Source: Mesonia maritima (GTDB lineage Bacteria; Bacteroidota; Bacteroidia; Flavobacteriales; Flavobacteriaceae). From it: DNA of 64,000 nucleotides. The DNA lies in assembly GCF_042433895.1 (NCBI RefSeq), contig NZ_JBHLUA010000002.1, positions 1 through 64,000 on the forward strand, given 5' to 3'. Numbering within the stretch: position 1 is the stretch's first letter; the number at the start of each line of letters is the position of its first letter. The translations under genes were made by a program, and so were the position numbers. This document shows, piece by piece, positions 37,202-45,683 of this stretch. The notes below the pieces were generated by a model. It did not search any database, was not told the origin of the DNA, and was given only the letters and a program-made list of their open reading frames with translations.

Positions 37202-39208
37202 TTAATACTCGAGTAATTCTTGAATTGTTTCTTCTAGTTTCGATTTTGCCAGGTATTTTTTCTCTAAAGCCGCCGCAAAAGGAACAGGACTTTCTAAACT
37301 TCCTAATTTTTTTATGGGTCCATCTAAATACTCAAAACAATGTTCTGCAATTTGAGCTGAAATTTCTGAAGCTAACCCACAAAATGAAGAATCTTCCTGG
37401 AGAATTAAAACTTTACCTGTTTTTTTTACGCTTTGGAAAATAGCGGAAATATCAAGTGGTTGAAGTGTTCGTAAATCCAATAAATCAGCAGAAATGTTTT
37501 GGTTTTCATTTAAATAATCTAGCGCCCAATGAACTCCTGCACCATAAGTGATGATAGAAATATCATTTCCTTCTTTTAATTTCGCCGCTTTTCCTAAGGG
37601 TAATGTGTAGTAATTTTCGGGAACTTCTTGCTTGACGCTGCGGTAAAGTGCTTTATGTTCAAAAAAAATTACTGGGTTTGGGTCTGCAATTGCAGCGGTT
37701 AATAAACCTTTTGCATCTGCTGGAAAAGCGGGATAAACTACTTTTAAGCCCGGTGTTTTTAAAAACCACGCTTCATTGGTTTGACTGTGAAATGGTCCTG
37801 CTCCTACGCCAGCGCCGCAAGGCATTCTTACAACAACATCTGCATTTTGGTTCCAACGATAATTTACTTTTGCTAAATAATTTACAATAGGGTTAAAACC
37901 TGAAGAAACAAAATCGCCGAACTGCATTTCTACGACAGATTTCATTCCTTTAATCGAAAGTCCCATTGCGGCAGCTACAATTCCTGATTCACAAATTGGA
38001 GTATTTCTTACACGATCTTTACCGAATTTTTCTACAAAACCATCGGTAATTTTAAAAACTCCGCCATAATCTGCGACATCTTGCCCCATAATAATAAGAT
38101 CATCGTGCTGTTCCATAGCTTGCGATAAACCTTCAGAAATGGCATCGACAAAACGAATCTCCTTTGTATTTTTTTCTGAAGCAACTATTTGATTATTATA
38201 ATATTTAAAGACATCACTTAATTCTTCACTTTCAGTTGATGAGATTTCAGGTTCATTATTTGCTTTCTTCAAATGAAGATTAATTTCCTTTAAAATTTCT
38301 TTTTTATAGTTGATATTTTCTTCTTCAGATAAAATTTCATTCTCGTGTAAATATTCCAAGAAATTATCGATTGGATCTTTCGCTGACCAAAAATCCATTA
38401 ATTCTTCAGGAACGTATTTTGTACCGCTTGCTTCTTCGTGACCGCGCATTCTAAATGTTTTAAATTCAACTAAAACCGGTCTTGGATTTTTGCGCATGCT
38501 TTCAGCAATTTCTTTTATTTTGCTGTACACTTCAACAATATTATTTCCGTCAATAATGTGAGCTTCCATTCCGTATCCTTTTCCACGATCGGCTAAATTT
38601 TCACATTTGTATTGTTCTTCGGTTGGCGTTGATAAACCATAACCATTATTTTCAATACAAAAAAGTACGGGTAAATCCCAAACGGAAGCAATATTTAAGG
38701 CTTCATGAAAATCGCCTTCACTCGTTCCACCTTCGCCGGTAAAAACAGCGGTGATTTTAGCTTCTTTTTTTAATTTGTGCGCTAATGCAATCCCGTCTGC
38801 CACGCCAAGCTGCGGACCTAAATGCGAGATCATTCCCACAATTTTAAATTCTTGCGTTCCAAAGTGAAAACTTCTGTCGCGACCTTTGGTAAAACCGTTC
38901 GCTTTTCCTTGCCATTGAGAAAATAATCGATATAAAGGAATATTTCTTGTTGTAAAAACCCCCAAATTTCTATGCATTGGTAAAACATATTCGTCATCTT
39001 CTAATACGCTTGTAACGCCTACTGAAATCGCCTCTTGACCAATTCCGCTAAACCACTTAGAGATTTTTCCTTGTCGAAGAAGAATAAGCATTTTCTCTTC
39101 AATCATTCGTGGTTTAAGCATTTTGTAATAAAGATCTTTTAATGTTTCTGAAGATAAATCTGTGTTTTCTAAAGATTTTGAGTAGTCAAGAGTATTGATA
39201 TTGCTCAT
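37202..39208 (-). CDS. 2-oxoacid dehydrogenase E1, fused alpha and beta subunits
   Basis: A 668-aa thiamine-diphosphate enzyme that decarboxylates 2-oxoacids (branched-chain or pyruvate type) for transfer to a lipoyl E2. The E1-alpha half (about 20-330) has the TPP/Mg motif GEGGTSEGDFHEALN...ENN, and RMRGHEEASGTKY. The E1-beta half (about 345-668) has RFVDAISEGLSQAM, MGQDVADYGGVFK and TPICESGIVAAAMG. In most bacteria these are two genes; the fusion is common in Bacteroidota branched-chain 2-oxoacid dehydrogenases. No E2 or E3 is adjacent. Confidence 0.92.
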   Translation of the reverse strand: MSNINTLDYSKSLENTDLSSETLKDLYYKMLKPRMIEEKMLILLRQGKISKWFSGIGQEAISVGVTSVLEDDEYVLPMHRNLGVFTTRNIPLYRLFSQWQGKANGFTKGRDRSFHFGTQEFKIVGMISHLGPQLGVADGIALAHKLKKEAKITAVFTGEGGTSEGDFHEALNIASVWDLPVLFCIENNGYGLSTPTEEQYKCENLADRGKGYGMEAHIIDGNNIVEVYSKIKEIAESMRKNPRPVLVEFKTFRMRGHEEASGTKYVPEELMDFWSAKDPIDNFLEYLHENEILSEEENINYKKEILKEINLHLKKANNEPEISSTESEELSDVFKYYNNQIVASEKNTKEIRFVDAISEGLSQAMEQHDDLIIMGQDVADYGGVFKITDGFVEKFGKDRVRNTPICESGIVAAAMGLSIKGMKSVVEMQFGDFVSSGFNPIVNYLAKVNYRWNQNADVVVRMPCGAGVGAGPFHSQTNEAWFLKTPGLKVVYPAFPADAKGLLTAAIADPNPVIFFEHKALYRSVKQEVPENYYTLPLGKAAKLKEGNDISIITYGAGVHWALDYLNENQNISADLLDLRTLQPLDISAIFQSVKKTGKVLILQEDSSFCGLASEISAQIAEHCFEYLDGPIKKLGSLESPVPFAAALEKKYLAKSKLEETIQELLEY

Positions 39209-39420
39209 TATAAAATGAAATTTACGCAGTAGTTAAAGTTAGTGATGGTGATAATTTTTAATGAAATATTCTTTCTATTAAAATTTCAGTTCAGTATTTA
39301 TTACATTATAAATTATCAATACCAAAGCTATAAAAATTAGCTTATAAAATTGTAGTGAAAATATTTTATTATTCAATAATTTCAGTTAAAATCCTTTTAA
39401 TTTTAGTCTGTTAAATTGTG

Positions 39421-39428
39421 TAACTTTG
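39421..39428 (+). promoter_or_regulatory. -7 box (TAACTTTG) of the oxygenase-PPK gene run
   Basis: TAACTTTG is a perfect TAnnTTTG Bacteroidota -7 element 35 nt before the ATG at 39464, in a 255-bp divergent gap. A weak T-rich segment lies at the -33 distance. Confidence 0.6.
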
Positions 39429-39463
39429 TATCTTCAACATCTAATTAGATTAAGCATTCTATT

Positions 39464-40420
39464 ATGGCGATGAATAATATTCCAAGTGTAAATTTGGCAG
39501 ATTTTCTTTCAGAAGATCCGAAAAGAAAACAAAAGTTTGTAAATGAAATTGGTAAAGCCTACGAAGAAATTGGTTTTGTATCGTTGAAAAATCACTTTTT
39601 AAGTGACGATTTGGTTGAAGAACTTTACAAAGAAGTTAAAAACTTTTTCGATCTTCCGTTAGAAACCAAAAAGAAATATGAAATTGAAGGGTTAGGCGGC
39701 CAACGTGGTTATATTTCCTTCGGAAAAGAACACGCTAAAGGAAAAAAAGAAGGCGATTTAAAAGAATTTTGGCATTTTGGTCAAGAACCAGATGAAGATG
39801 CAAATTTAACTGAAGAATATCCTGAAAACGTTCACGTAAAAGAATTAAAAGATTTTAATCACACGGGAATGGAAGCCTACAGAATGCTTGAAAAAACAGG
39901 AATTTATGTTCTTCGCGCATTAGCTTTATATATTGGTTTAGATGAACATTATTTTGATCATTGGGCGAGTAACGGAAATAGCATTTTGCGTCCTATTCAT
40001 TATCCACCAATTCAAGAAGAACCAAAAGGAGCAGTTCGCGCCGGCGCGCATGGCGATATTAATTTAATTACGTTATTAATGGGAGCTTCAACCGGCGGTT
40101 TACAAGTTTTACGAAAAGATGGCGAATGGATAGATGCAATCCCGAAAGAAGACGAATTAGTCATAAATGTTGGCGATATGTTAGAGCGTCATACCAATAA
40201 TAAATTACGTTCTACAATTCATAGAGTTACCAATCCGCCAAAAGAACGTTGGCACGAACCGCGTTACTCCATTCCATTTTTTATGCATCCACGAAGCGAT
40301 ATGCCTTTAAATTGCTTAGAAGAATGTATAGATGAAGATCATCCTAAACAATATGAAGATATTACAGCGGGAGATTTCTTGCATCAGCGTTTAGTTGAAA
40401 TAGGATTGATAAAAGAATAA
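39464..40420 (+). CDS. 2-oxoglutarate/Fe(II)-type oxygenase, isopenicillin N synthase-like
   Basis: A 318-aa non-heme iron oxygenase. The iron triad is H196, D198 and H253 in AHGDIN and STIHRV; the co-substrate binding R267-x-S269 follows in RYSIPFF. The N-terminal DIOX_N domain (VNLADFLSEDP..) is present. The substrate is unknown; this group in bacteria often acts on small molecules or nucleotides. It opens a co-directional run with a SUI1 factor 2 bp downstream, then DUF1835, nucleoside phosphorylase and polyphosphate kinase. Confidence 0.9.
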   Translation: MAMNNIPSVNLADFLSEDPKRKQKFVNEIGKAYEEIGFVSLKNHFLSDDLVEELYKEVKNFFDLPLETKKKYEIEGLGGQRGYISFGKEHAKGKKEGDLKEFWHFGQEPDEDANLTEEYPENVHVKELKDFNHTGMEAYRMLEKTGIYVLRALALYIGLDEHYFDHWASNGNSILRPIHYPPIQEEPKGAVRAGAHGDINLITLLMGASTGGLQVLRKDGEWIDAIPKEDELVINVGDMLERHTNNKLRSTIHRVTNPPKERWHEPRYSIPFFMHPRSDMPLNCLEECIDEDHPKQYEDITAGDFLHQRLVEIGLIKE

Positions 40421-40422
40421 TT

Positions 40423-40755
40423 ATGGACTTAAAAGATCAATTAAAAGATTTATTTCCAGACCACGTTCCTGAAGAAAATGAAGAAACTTCAGCTAATAAT
40501 GAGAATAAACTTTGGTTACAAGACGATCCGCTACTTTGTAAATATGAAAAGCGAAAAGGAAAACCAACGACCATTATAGAAGGTTATACCGGAGCCGATG
40601 AAGATTTTAAAAAGCTCGCTAAAGAACTAAAGACAAAACTTAGCGTTGGCGGAACTACTAAAAATGACAAAATAATTATTCAAGGTGATTATCGACCTGA
40701 AATTATGAAAATGTTGAAAGAAAAAGGATTTAATGTAAAACGCGTAGGTGGATAA
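40423..40755 (+). CDS. SUI1/eIF1-type translation initiation factor (YciH-like)
   Basis: A 110-aa protein whose C-terminal ~75 residues are the eIF1/SUI1 fold: KRKGKPTTIIEGYTGADEDFKKLA, LKTKLSVGGTTKNDKIIIQGD and the terminal LKEKGFNVKRVGG. Family members bind the small ribosomal subunit near the decoding site and tune start selection. The N-terminal ~30 residues are acidic and probably disordered. It begins 2 bp after the oxygenase stop, so it is co-translated. Confidence 0.9.
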   Translation: MDLKDQLKDLFPDHVPEENEETSANNENKLWLQDDPLLCKYEKRKGKPTTIIEGYTGADEDFKKLAKELKTKLSVGGTTKNDKIIIQGDYRPEIMKMLKEKGFNVKRVGG

Positions 40756-40760
40756 AAATT

Positions 40761-41684
40761 ATGAAAAAAACAGTACACATTACTTGTGGAGATAGTTGTA
40801 CCGAAAAACTCAAGGCTTTCGGATTAAGCAATATTGTAACTTGGCGAGAAATGATGTGCGAAGGTCCAACCATTTCTGAAGTTGGTTCGACTGACTTTAA
40901 TACTCTTCGAAAGAAATTTTTAAAAGAAGTTTACCAGATAACCTTTAAAAATTACGAAGAAAATTTTTTACCAGAGCTTGAAAAACTCTCAGCATTAACT
41001 AATGATGACGAAGTTTTAATTTGGCTAGATTTCGATCTGTTTTGTCATATAAATATGCTCGCTGCCATTCAATTTATAAAGCAGCAAGAAAAAAATATTA
41101 CTATTTCTTTCACTAGCATTTCAAGTCTTAGCGAAACCAAACACCAAGCTATTTCTTCTTTAAATGATAAAGAATTAAAGCAATTATTAGATCTTAAAAT
41201 CACCTTAACTGCTGACGATATTGATTTTGCTGAATCGATGTGGCAATATTACTGCGGAAATAATCCACTAAAACTAAAACCTGAAGCCAGTAAAAATTCT
41301 ACCTTTCCCTATTTAGCGAGTTGTATTCGTGCACATTTGCAACGTTTTCCTAATATGAATAATGGGTTTAACGCTTTGGAATTAAATGTTTTAAAATTAA
41401 TTGCAAACAATCAAATTACCTCTCAAAAACAATTATTGGGTTATACGCTTCAATATCAAGGTTATTATGGATACGAATCGCACCAATGGATGCGGTTAAT
41501 TAAAAAATTAAAACCTTTTTATCACGAAAAAGGTAGTGTTTTTAAACTGAATGAAAACGGAGAATTAGCCTTACACGAAAAACAAAACTTTTATCGTGAT
41601 TTGCAAGACGATACGCGTTTTGGCGGCGTATCTAAATATGACTTTCTTTATAATCCAGATAACCTTTCGTTACTAAAATTATAA
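40761..41684 (+). CDS. DUF1835 domain protein
   Basis: A 307-aa soluble protein starting KKTVHITCGDSCTEKLKAFGL and WREMMCEGPT, the diagnostic start of the DUF1835 family (VHIvfGDSaagsLk...d...GP). A second conserved part, VLIWLDFDLFCHINMLAAI, lies near 90-110, and a DUF3658-like C-terminal part (ELNVLKLIANNQITSQKQLL...) follows. Biochemical function is unknown. It sits 5 bp after the SUI1 gene and 1 bp before the nucleoside phosphorylase. Confidence 0.82.
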   Translation: MKKTVHITCGDSCTEKLKAFGLSNIVTWREMMCEGPTISEVGSTDFNTLRKKFLKEVYQITFKNYEENFLPELEKLSALTNDDEVLIWLDFDLFCHINMLAAIQFIKQQEKNITISFTSISSLSETKHQAISSLNDKELKQLLDLKITLTADDIDFAESMWQYYCGNNPLKLKPEASKNSTFPYLASCIRAHLQRFPNMNNGFNALELNVLKLIANNQITSQKQLLGYTLQYQGYYGYESHQWMRLIKKLKPFYHEKGSVFKLNENGELALHEKQNFYRDLQDDTRFGGVSKYDFLYNPDNLSLLKL

Positions 41685-41685
41685 T

Positions 41686-42552
41686 ATGAAAATAAAAGAA
41701 TCTGAATTAATTCTTAATCCAGATGGTAGTGTTTATCATCTTCAACTTCACCCGGAAAATATTGCTGAAACTATTATAACTGTTGGCGATCCAGATCGTG
41801 TAAGTACCGTTACCAATTTTTTCGAATCTATTGAATTTTCTACACAAAAAAGAGAATTTCATACCCAAACCGGCTATTATAAAAACAAAAGAATTACCGT
41901 TATTTCCACCGGAATTGGAACCGATAATATCGATATTGTTTTAAATGAATTAGACGCGTTAGCCAATATAGATTTAAAAACCAGAACCGTAAAAAATGAA
42001 CTAAGTTCGCTTGATATTATTCGCATAGGAACTTCCGGTTCTTTACAAGAAAATATTCCTGTAGATTCGTTTGTAGCTTCAAAAAAAGCGGTAGGTTTCG
42101 ATTCGCTTCTTCATTATTATAAAAGTGAAAAATTTCAGGATAACGAATTTTCTTCAGCAATTCACAACCATCTTTCAAACGAACGTCTAGCAAAACCTTA
42201 TGTGATTAATTCTGATGATAATTTGTTTGATTTATTTTCCAATAATGAGAAAATTCACGCAGGAATTACCGCTACAAATGTTGGGTTTTATGCACCACAA
42301 GGTCGAGTTTTAAGAGTAAAACTAAGTGATGAAAAATTTGTAGATAAATTACAAAGTTTCAACTACCAAAATCAGCAAATTACCAATCTGGAAATGGAAA
42401 CCAGCGGAATTTACGGATTATCAAAAATCTTTGGTCATCGTGCACTTTCACTAAATGCGATTATTGCAAATAGAGCCACAGGAGAATTCAGTAAAAAAGG
42501 AAAAGAATTAATTGAAGAATTAATCGAATTAACGCTAAATAAACTCGTGTAA
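41686..42552 (+). CDS. Nucleoside phosphorylase (uridine-phosphorylase-like)
   Basis: A 288-aa PNP/UDP-family enzyme that splits nucleosides with phosphate. Motifs: ITVGDPDRVSTV at about 30-41 (phosphate site), ISTGIGTDNIDIVLNEL at about 75-92, and EMETSGIYGLS at about 236-246 with the ribose-binding E-M-E. The subtype (uridine versus purine) cannot be settled by eye. Part of the oxygenase-SUI1-DUF1835 run, one bp after DUF1835. Confidence 0.88.
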   Translation: MKIKESELILNPDGSVYHLQLHPENIAETIITVGDPDRVSTVTNFFESIEFSTQKREFHTQTGYYKNKRITVISTGIGTDNIDIVLNELDALANIDLKTRTVKNELSSLDIIRIGTSGSLQENIPVDSFVASKKAVGFDSLLHYYKSEKFQDNEFSSAIHNHLSNERLAKPYVINSDDNLFDLFSNNEKIHAGITATNVGFYAPQGRVLRVKLSDEKFVDKLQSFNYQNQQITNLEMETSGIYGLSKIFGHRALSLNAIIANRATGEFSKKGKELIEELIELTLNKLV

Positions 42553-42623
42553 GCTTTTTATTTAACACAAATTTAAAGTGCTTCGCATTCGCTTATTTGT
42601 AGTTTTGACGAAATGTTAATTTT

Positions 42624-44678
42624 ATGATGAAACCGCTAGAAAATAAATTCAAACACCGCGATCTAAACTGGCTCAGCTTTAATAAACGCGTGTTGCAAGA
42701 AGCTGAAGACAAACGAAATCCGGTTTATGAACGCTTAAAATTTCTAGCGATATTTTCATCCAATTTAGACGAATATTATCGAGTTCGCGTTTCGCAACTT
42801 CGACAAATAAAAAAGATAAAGAAAAGTCTTCGGAAAAAATTAGCCTTAAAACCTTCAAAAAAAGTAAAAGAAATAATTGCTGAAGTTAAAAAACATCAGC
42901 ACAAATTCGGTGAGATTTTTCACGAACAAATTGTTCCTGAGCTAAAACAGAATTCAATTTATTTAATTGAAGAAGAAGATTTTACAACTTCACAAAAAGA
43001 AGAAGCAAAAAATTATTTTAATGCTGAAGTAGTCCAAAATTTAAAACCCCAAGTAATTGATTTTGAAAATGGTAAAAAAGCTTTTCTAAAGAATAATACT
43101 ATTTACCTTTTCGTTAGTTTTAAAAATACAGAATTGGCCGGTTTAGTAAATATTCCGGTGAAACAAAACGGAAGATTTGTTACCTATAAAACACAAGGTG
43201 AAAAACATTTTATTAGCTTTTTAGATGATGTTATTCGAACGCAAATACACCAAATTTTTCCGAATAAAGAAATTGAAGGCGTTTACGAAGTAAAAATGTC
43301 ACGCGATGCCGAATTATACATCGACGACCAGTTTGAAGGCGTTTTAGCTGAAAAAATTTATGAATCTTTACAACAACGAACCGATGGGCAACCTACACGT
43401 TTATTATACGATTCAGAAATGCCGAAACCGCTTCAAAAGAAATTACGGAAACATTTAGGCTTAGGAAAAATCGATATGATGCCGGGCGGAAAATATCATA
43501 ATTTTAGTGATTTTTTCAGTTTCCCAGATCCTACTAAAAATGCAGATTTATTTTACGAAAAATTACCACCACTCTCCCATTCTGGTTTAGAAAAATCTAC
43601 AAATTATTTCGAAACGATTAAAGAAAAAGATCAATTAGTTCATTACCCGTATATGTCTTTTTCTTATGTAGAAAAATTTGTAGAACAAGCCGCTACCGAT
43701 GAAAAAGTTACCGATATAAAAATTTCACTTTATCGTGTAGCAGATGAGTCTAAATTGACTTCTTCTATTTTAAAAGCTTTAAAAAACAATAAAAATGTGA
43801 CGGTTTTTGTGGAAGCCAAAGCACGTTTTGATGAAGAAAATAACATACATTGGGGAAAGAAATTTGAAGAAAAAGGAGCAAAAGTAATTTATAGTTATCC
43901 TAAAATTAAGGTGCATTCTAAAATTCTACTTATCACACGACAAGAAAATGAAGAATCTGTTCATTACGCTTATATCGGAACGGGAAATTTCAACAGTGAA
44001 ACCAGTAAAATTTATTGCGATCACGCGCTTTTTACAGCCCACAAAAAATTAACCAAAGAATTAAATCGTGTTTTTAAAGTTTTACAAGGCGATTTAATTA
44101 TTCCGCGAACTAAGAATCTATTGGTTTCGCCTTTTAATACACGCCAAGCGTTTACCAATATGATTTTGCGCGAAATAGATCACGCCGAAGCGGGAAAAGA
44201 AGCCAAAATTACCGCTAAGATGAACAGTTTAGAAGATAAAGAAATTATCGATTTACTTTATCGGGCAAGTTCGTGTGGAGTTCAAATTAGATTAATTGTT
44301 CGTGGCTTTACGTGTTTAATTCCAGGTGTTGAAGGCTTAAGCGAAAATATTTATATGACAAGTATAATTGATCGTTTCTTGGAGCACGGTAGAATTTATA
44401 TGTTTCATAATGATGGTGATGAAGAATTATTTTTTGGAAGTGCCGATTGGATGAACCGAAATTTAGATCGAAGAATTGAGGTTTTAGCGCCGGTTTACGA
44501 TCCTGAAATTGCACAAGAATTCAAAGATATTTTGAATATTCAATTGAAAGATAATATGAAAGCGCGAATTCAAGATGAAGAAGAATCGAACAATTATATT
44601 CAGCCTAAAAAAGGAGAAGATAAAATTCGTTCGCAGTATGAAATTTATAATTATTTAAAGACAAAGAACGAATTATAA
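42624..44678 (+). CDS. ppk1: Polyphosphate kinase 1
   Basis: Makes inorganic polyphosphate from ATP at the membrane. 684 aa, with N-domain RDLNWLSFNKRVLQEA, the ATP-contact region IFSSNLDEYYRVR (43-55), and both catalytic-core histidines H431 (KIKVHSKILLI) and H588 (RFLEHGRIYMF), positions that match E. coli PPK H435 and H592. The metal/phosphate loop FNSETSKIYCDHALF and terminal NRNLDRRIEVLAPV are also conserved. It lies 71 bp after the nucleoside phosphorylase, so it may be read through from the same promoter. Confidence 0.95.
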   Translation: MMKPLENKFKHRDLNWLSFNKRVLQEAEDKRNPVYERLKFLAIFSSNLDEYYRVRVSQLRQIKKIKKSLRKKLALKPSKKVKEIIAEVKKHQHKFGEIFHEQIVPELKQNSIYLIEEEDFTTSQKEEAKNYFNAEVVQNLKPQVIDFENGKKAFLKNNTIYLFVSFKNTELAGLVNIPVKQNGRFVTYKTQGEKHFISFLDDVIRTQIHQIFPNKEIEGVYEVKMSRDAELYIDDQFEGVLAEKIYESLQQRTDGQPTRLLYDSEMPKPLQKKLRKHLGLGKIDMMPGGKYHNFSDFFSFPDPTKNADLFYEKLPPLSHSGLEKSTNYFETIKEKDQLVHYPYMSFSYVEKFVEQAATDEKVTDIKISLYRVADESKLTSSILKALKNNKNVTVFVEAKARFDEENNIHWGKKFEEKGAKVIYSYPKIKVHSKILLITRQENEESVHYAYIGTGNFNSETSKIYCDHALFTAHKKLTKELNRVFKVLQGDLIIPRTKNLLVSPFNTRQAFTNMILREIDHAEAGKEAKITAKMNSLEDKEIIDLLYRASSCGVQIRLIVRGFTCLIPGVEGLSENIYMTSIIDRFLEHGRIYMFHNDGDEELFFGSADWMNRNLDRRIEVLAPVYDPEIAQEFKDILNIQLKDNMKARIQDEEESNNYIQPKKGEDKIRSQYEIYNYLKTKNEL

Positions 44679-44755
44679 AATTTTTATAAAATTTACGCAA
44701 CCTTTTCTTAACATCTCCATCTACATAGTGAAATCAGTTTTAAACGAAATTAGCT

Positions 44756-44872
44756 ATGTTATATTTTTTTGGAATTTTAGCGCTTCTTTTAGTGGTAAAT
44801 ACCCTTCTATTTTTATTCAGTAGAAATCATGAAGACAGCAGCGATCCGCGCGTTTCTTCAGCAAAAAAGTAA
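44756..44872 (+). CDS. 38-aa single-pass membrane microprotein
   Basis: ATG at 44756 to TAA at 44870-44872. The first ~22 residues (MLYFFGILALLLVVNTLLFL) form one hydrophobic helix; the rest is short, polar and acidic-then-basic (EDSSDPRVSSAKK). It stands alone in the 293-bp gap between ppk1 and ung, downstream of ppk1 by 77 bp. There is no known family I can name; the helix-plus-tail composition favours a real membrane microprotein over chance, but only moderately. Confidence 0.45.
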   Translation: MLYFFGILALLLVVNTLLFLFSRNHEDSSDPRVSSAKK

Positions 44873-44971
44873 GCTATCGAGTGTAAACCCATTAGGCACT
44901 CTTAGAAATAAATTCTCAATTTCAACACGAACCTTGGGTTAATAAAATACTTTGGCGGTCCCAATAAAATT

Positions 44972-45637
44972 TTACCATTCTATAGGTTGTAATCCTTTTT
45001 CTTTTAGAAAAGCGTTTGTTTTGCTAAAATGTTTGTTTCCAAACCAATAACCTCGATTCGCACTTAACGGCGAGGGATGTCCAGAAGTTAAAATATGATG
45101 TTTCGACGCATCGATTTTAGCTTTTTTCTTTTTTGCGAAACCACCCCAAAGTAAAAAAACCACATTTTCTTTATCTTCAGAGATTTTAGAAATTACGGTA
45201 TCGGTAAATTTTTCCCAACCTTTATTTTGGTGACTCCCGGCTTGATGCGCGCGAACTGTTAACGTTGCATTCAGTAATAAAACACCTTGTTTTGCCCAAC
45301 GTTCTAAATTTCCCGTTTTAGGAAAAGGTTTTTCCACATCATTTTCAATTTCCTTAAAAATATTGATTAATGAAGGTGGCATCGCAATATGATCTTTTAC
45401 TGAAAAGCATAAACCGTTGGCTTGATCTACGCCGTGATAAGGATCTTGCCCAAGAATCACCACTTTTAAATCATCAAAAGAACAATAATCAAAAGCTGAA
45501 AAAATATCTTTTCCTTTCGGATAGCAAGTATATTGCTGATATTCTTGTTTTACAAAATTGACCAATTTTTTGAAATACTCTTTTTCAAATTCTGAATGGA
45601 GTTCTTTTTTCCAGCTTTCATCTATGTTTACCTTCAT
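44972..45637 (-). CDS. ung: Uracil-DNA glycosylase
   Basis: Removes uracil from DNA. Family-1 motifs are exact: the water-activating GQDPYH (D65, H68) at 63-68, and the minor-groove loop HPSPLSANRG near residue 190 with W-F-G-x-K-H-F-S-K-T-N following. The uracil-specific LLLNATLTVR region is present. Length 221 aa is normal. It is divergent from mutS2 with 46 bp between starts, a DNA-repair pair. Confidence 0.96.
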   Translation of the reverse strand: MKVNIDESWKKELHSEFEKEYFKKLVNFVKQEYQQYTCYPKGKDIFSAFDYCSFDDLKVVILGQDPYHGVDQANGLCFSVKDHIAMPPSLINIFKEIENDVEKPFPKTGNLERWAKQGVLLLNATLTVRAHQAGSHQNKGWEKFTDTVISKISEDKENVVFLLWGGFAKKKKAKIDASKHHILTSGHPSPLSANRGYWFGNKHFSKTNAFLKEKGLQPIEW

Positions 45638-45647
45638 AATTATTGAT

Positions 45648-45655
45648 TAAATTTG
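45648..45655 (+). promoter_or_regulatory. -7 box (TAAATTTG) of mutS2
   Basis: TAAATTTG fits TAnnTTTG and lies 28 nt upstream of the mutS2 ATG in the 46-bp divergent gap with ung. The opposing ung promoter would overlap this segment. Confidence 0.5.
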
Positions 45656-45683
45656 CCCAGCTACGAAAGTAGGAAAAATTGCT

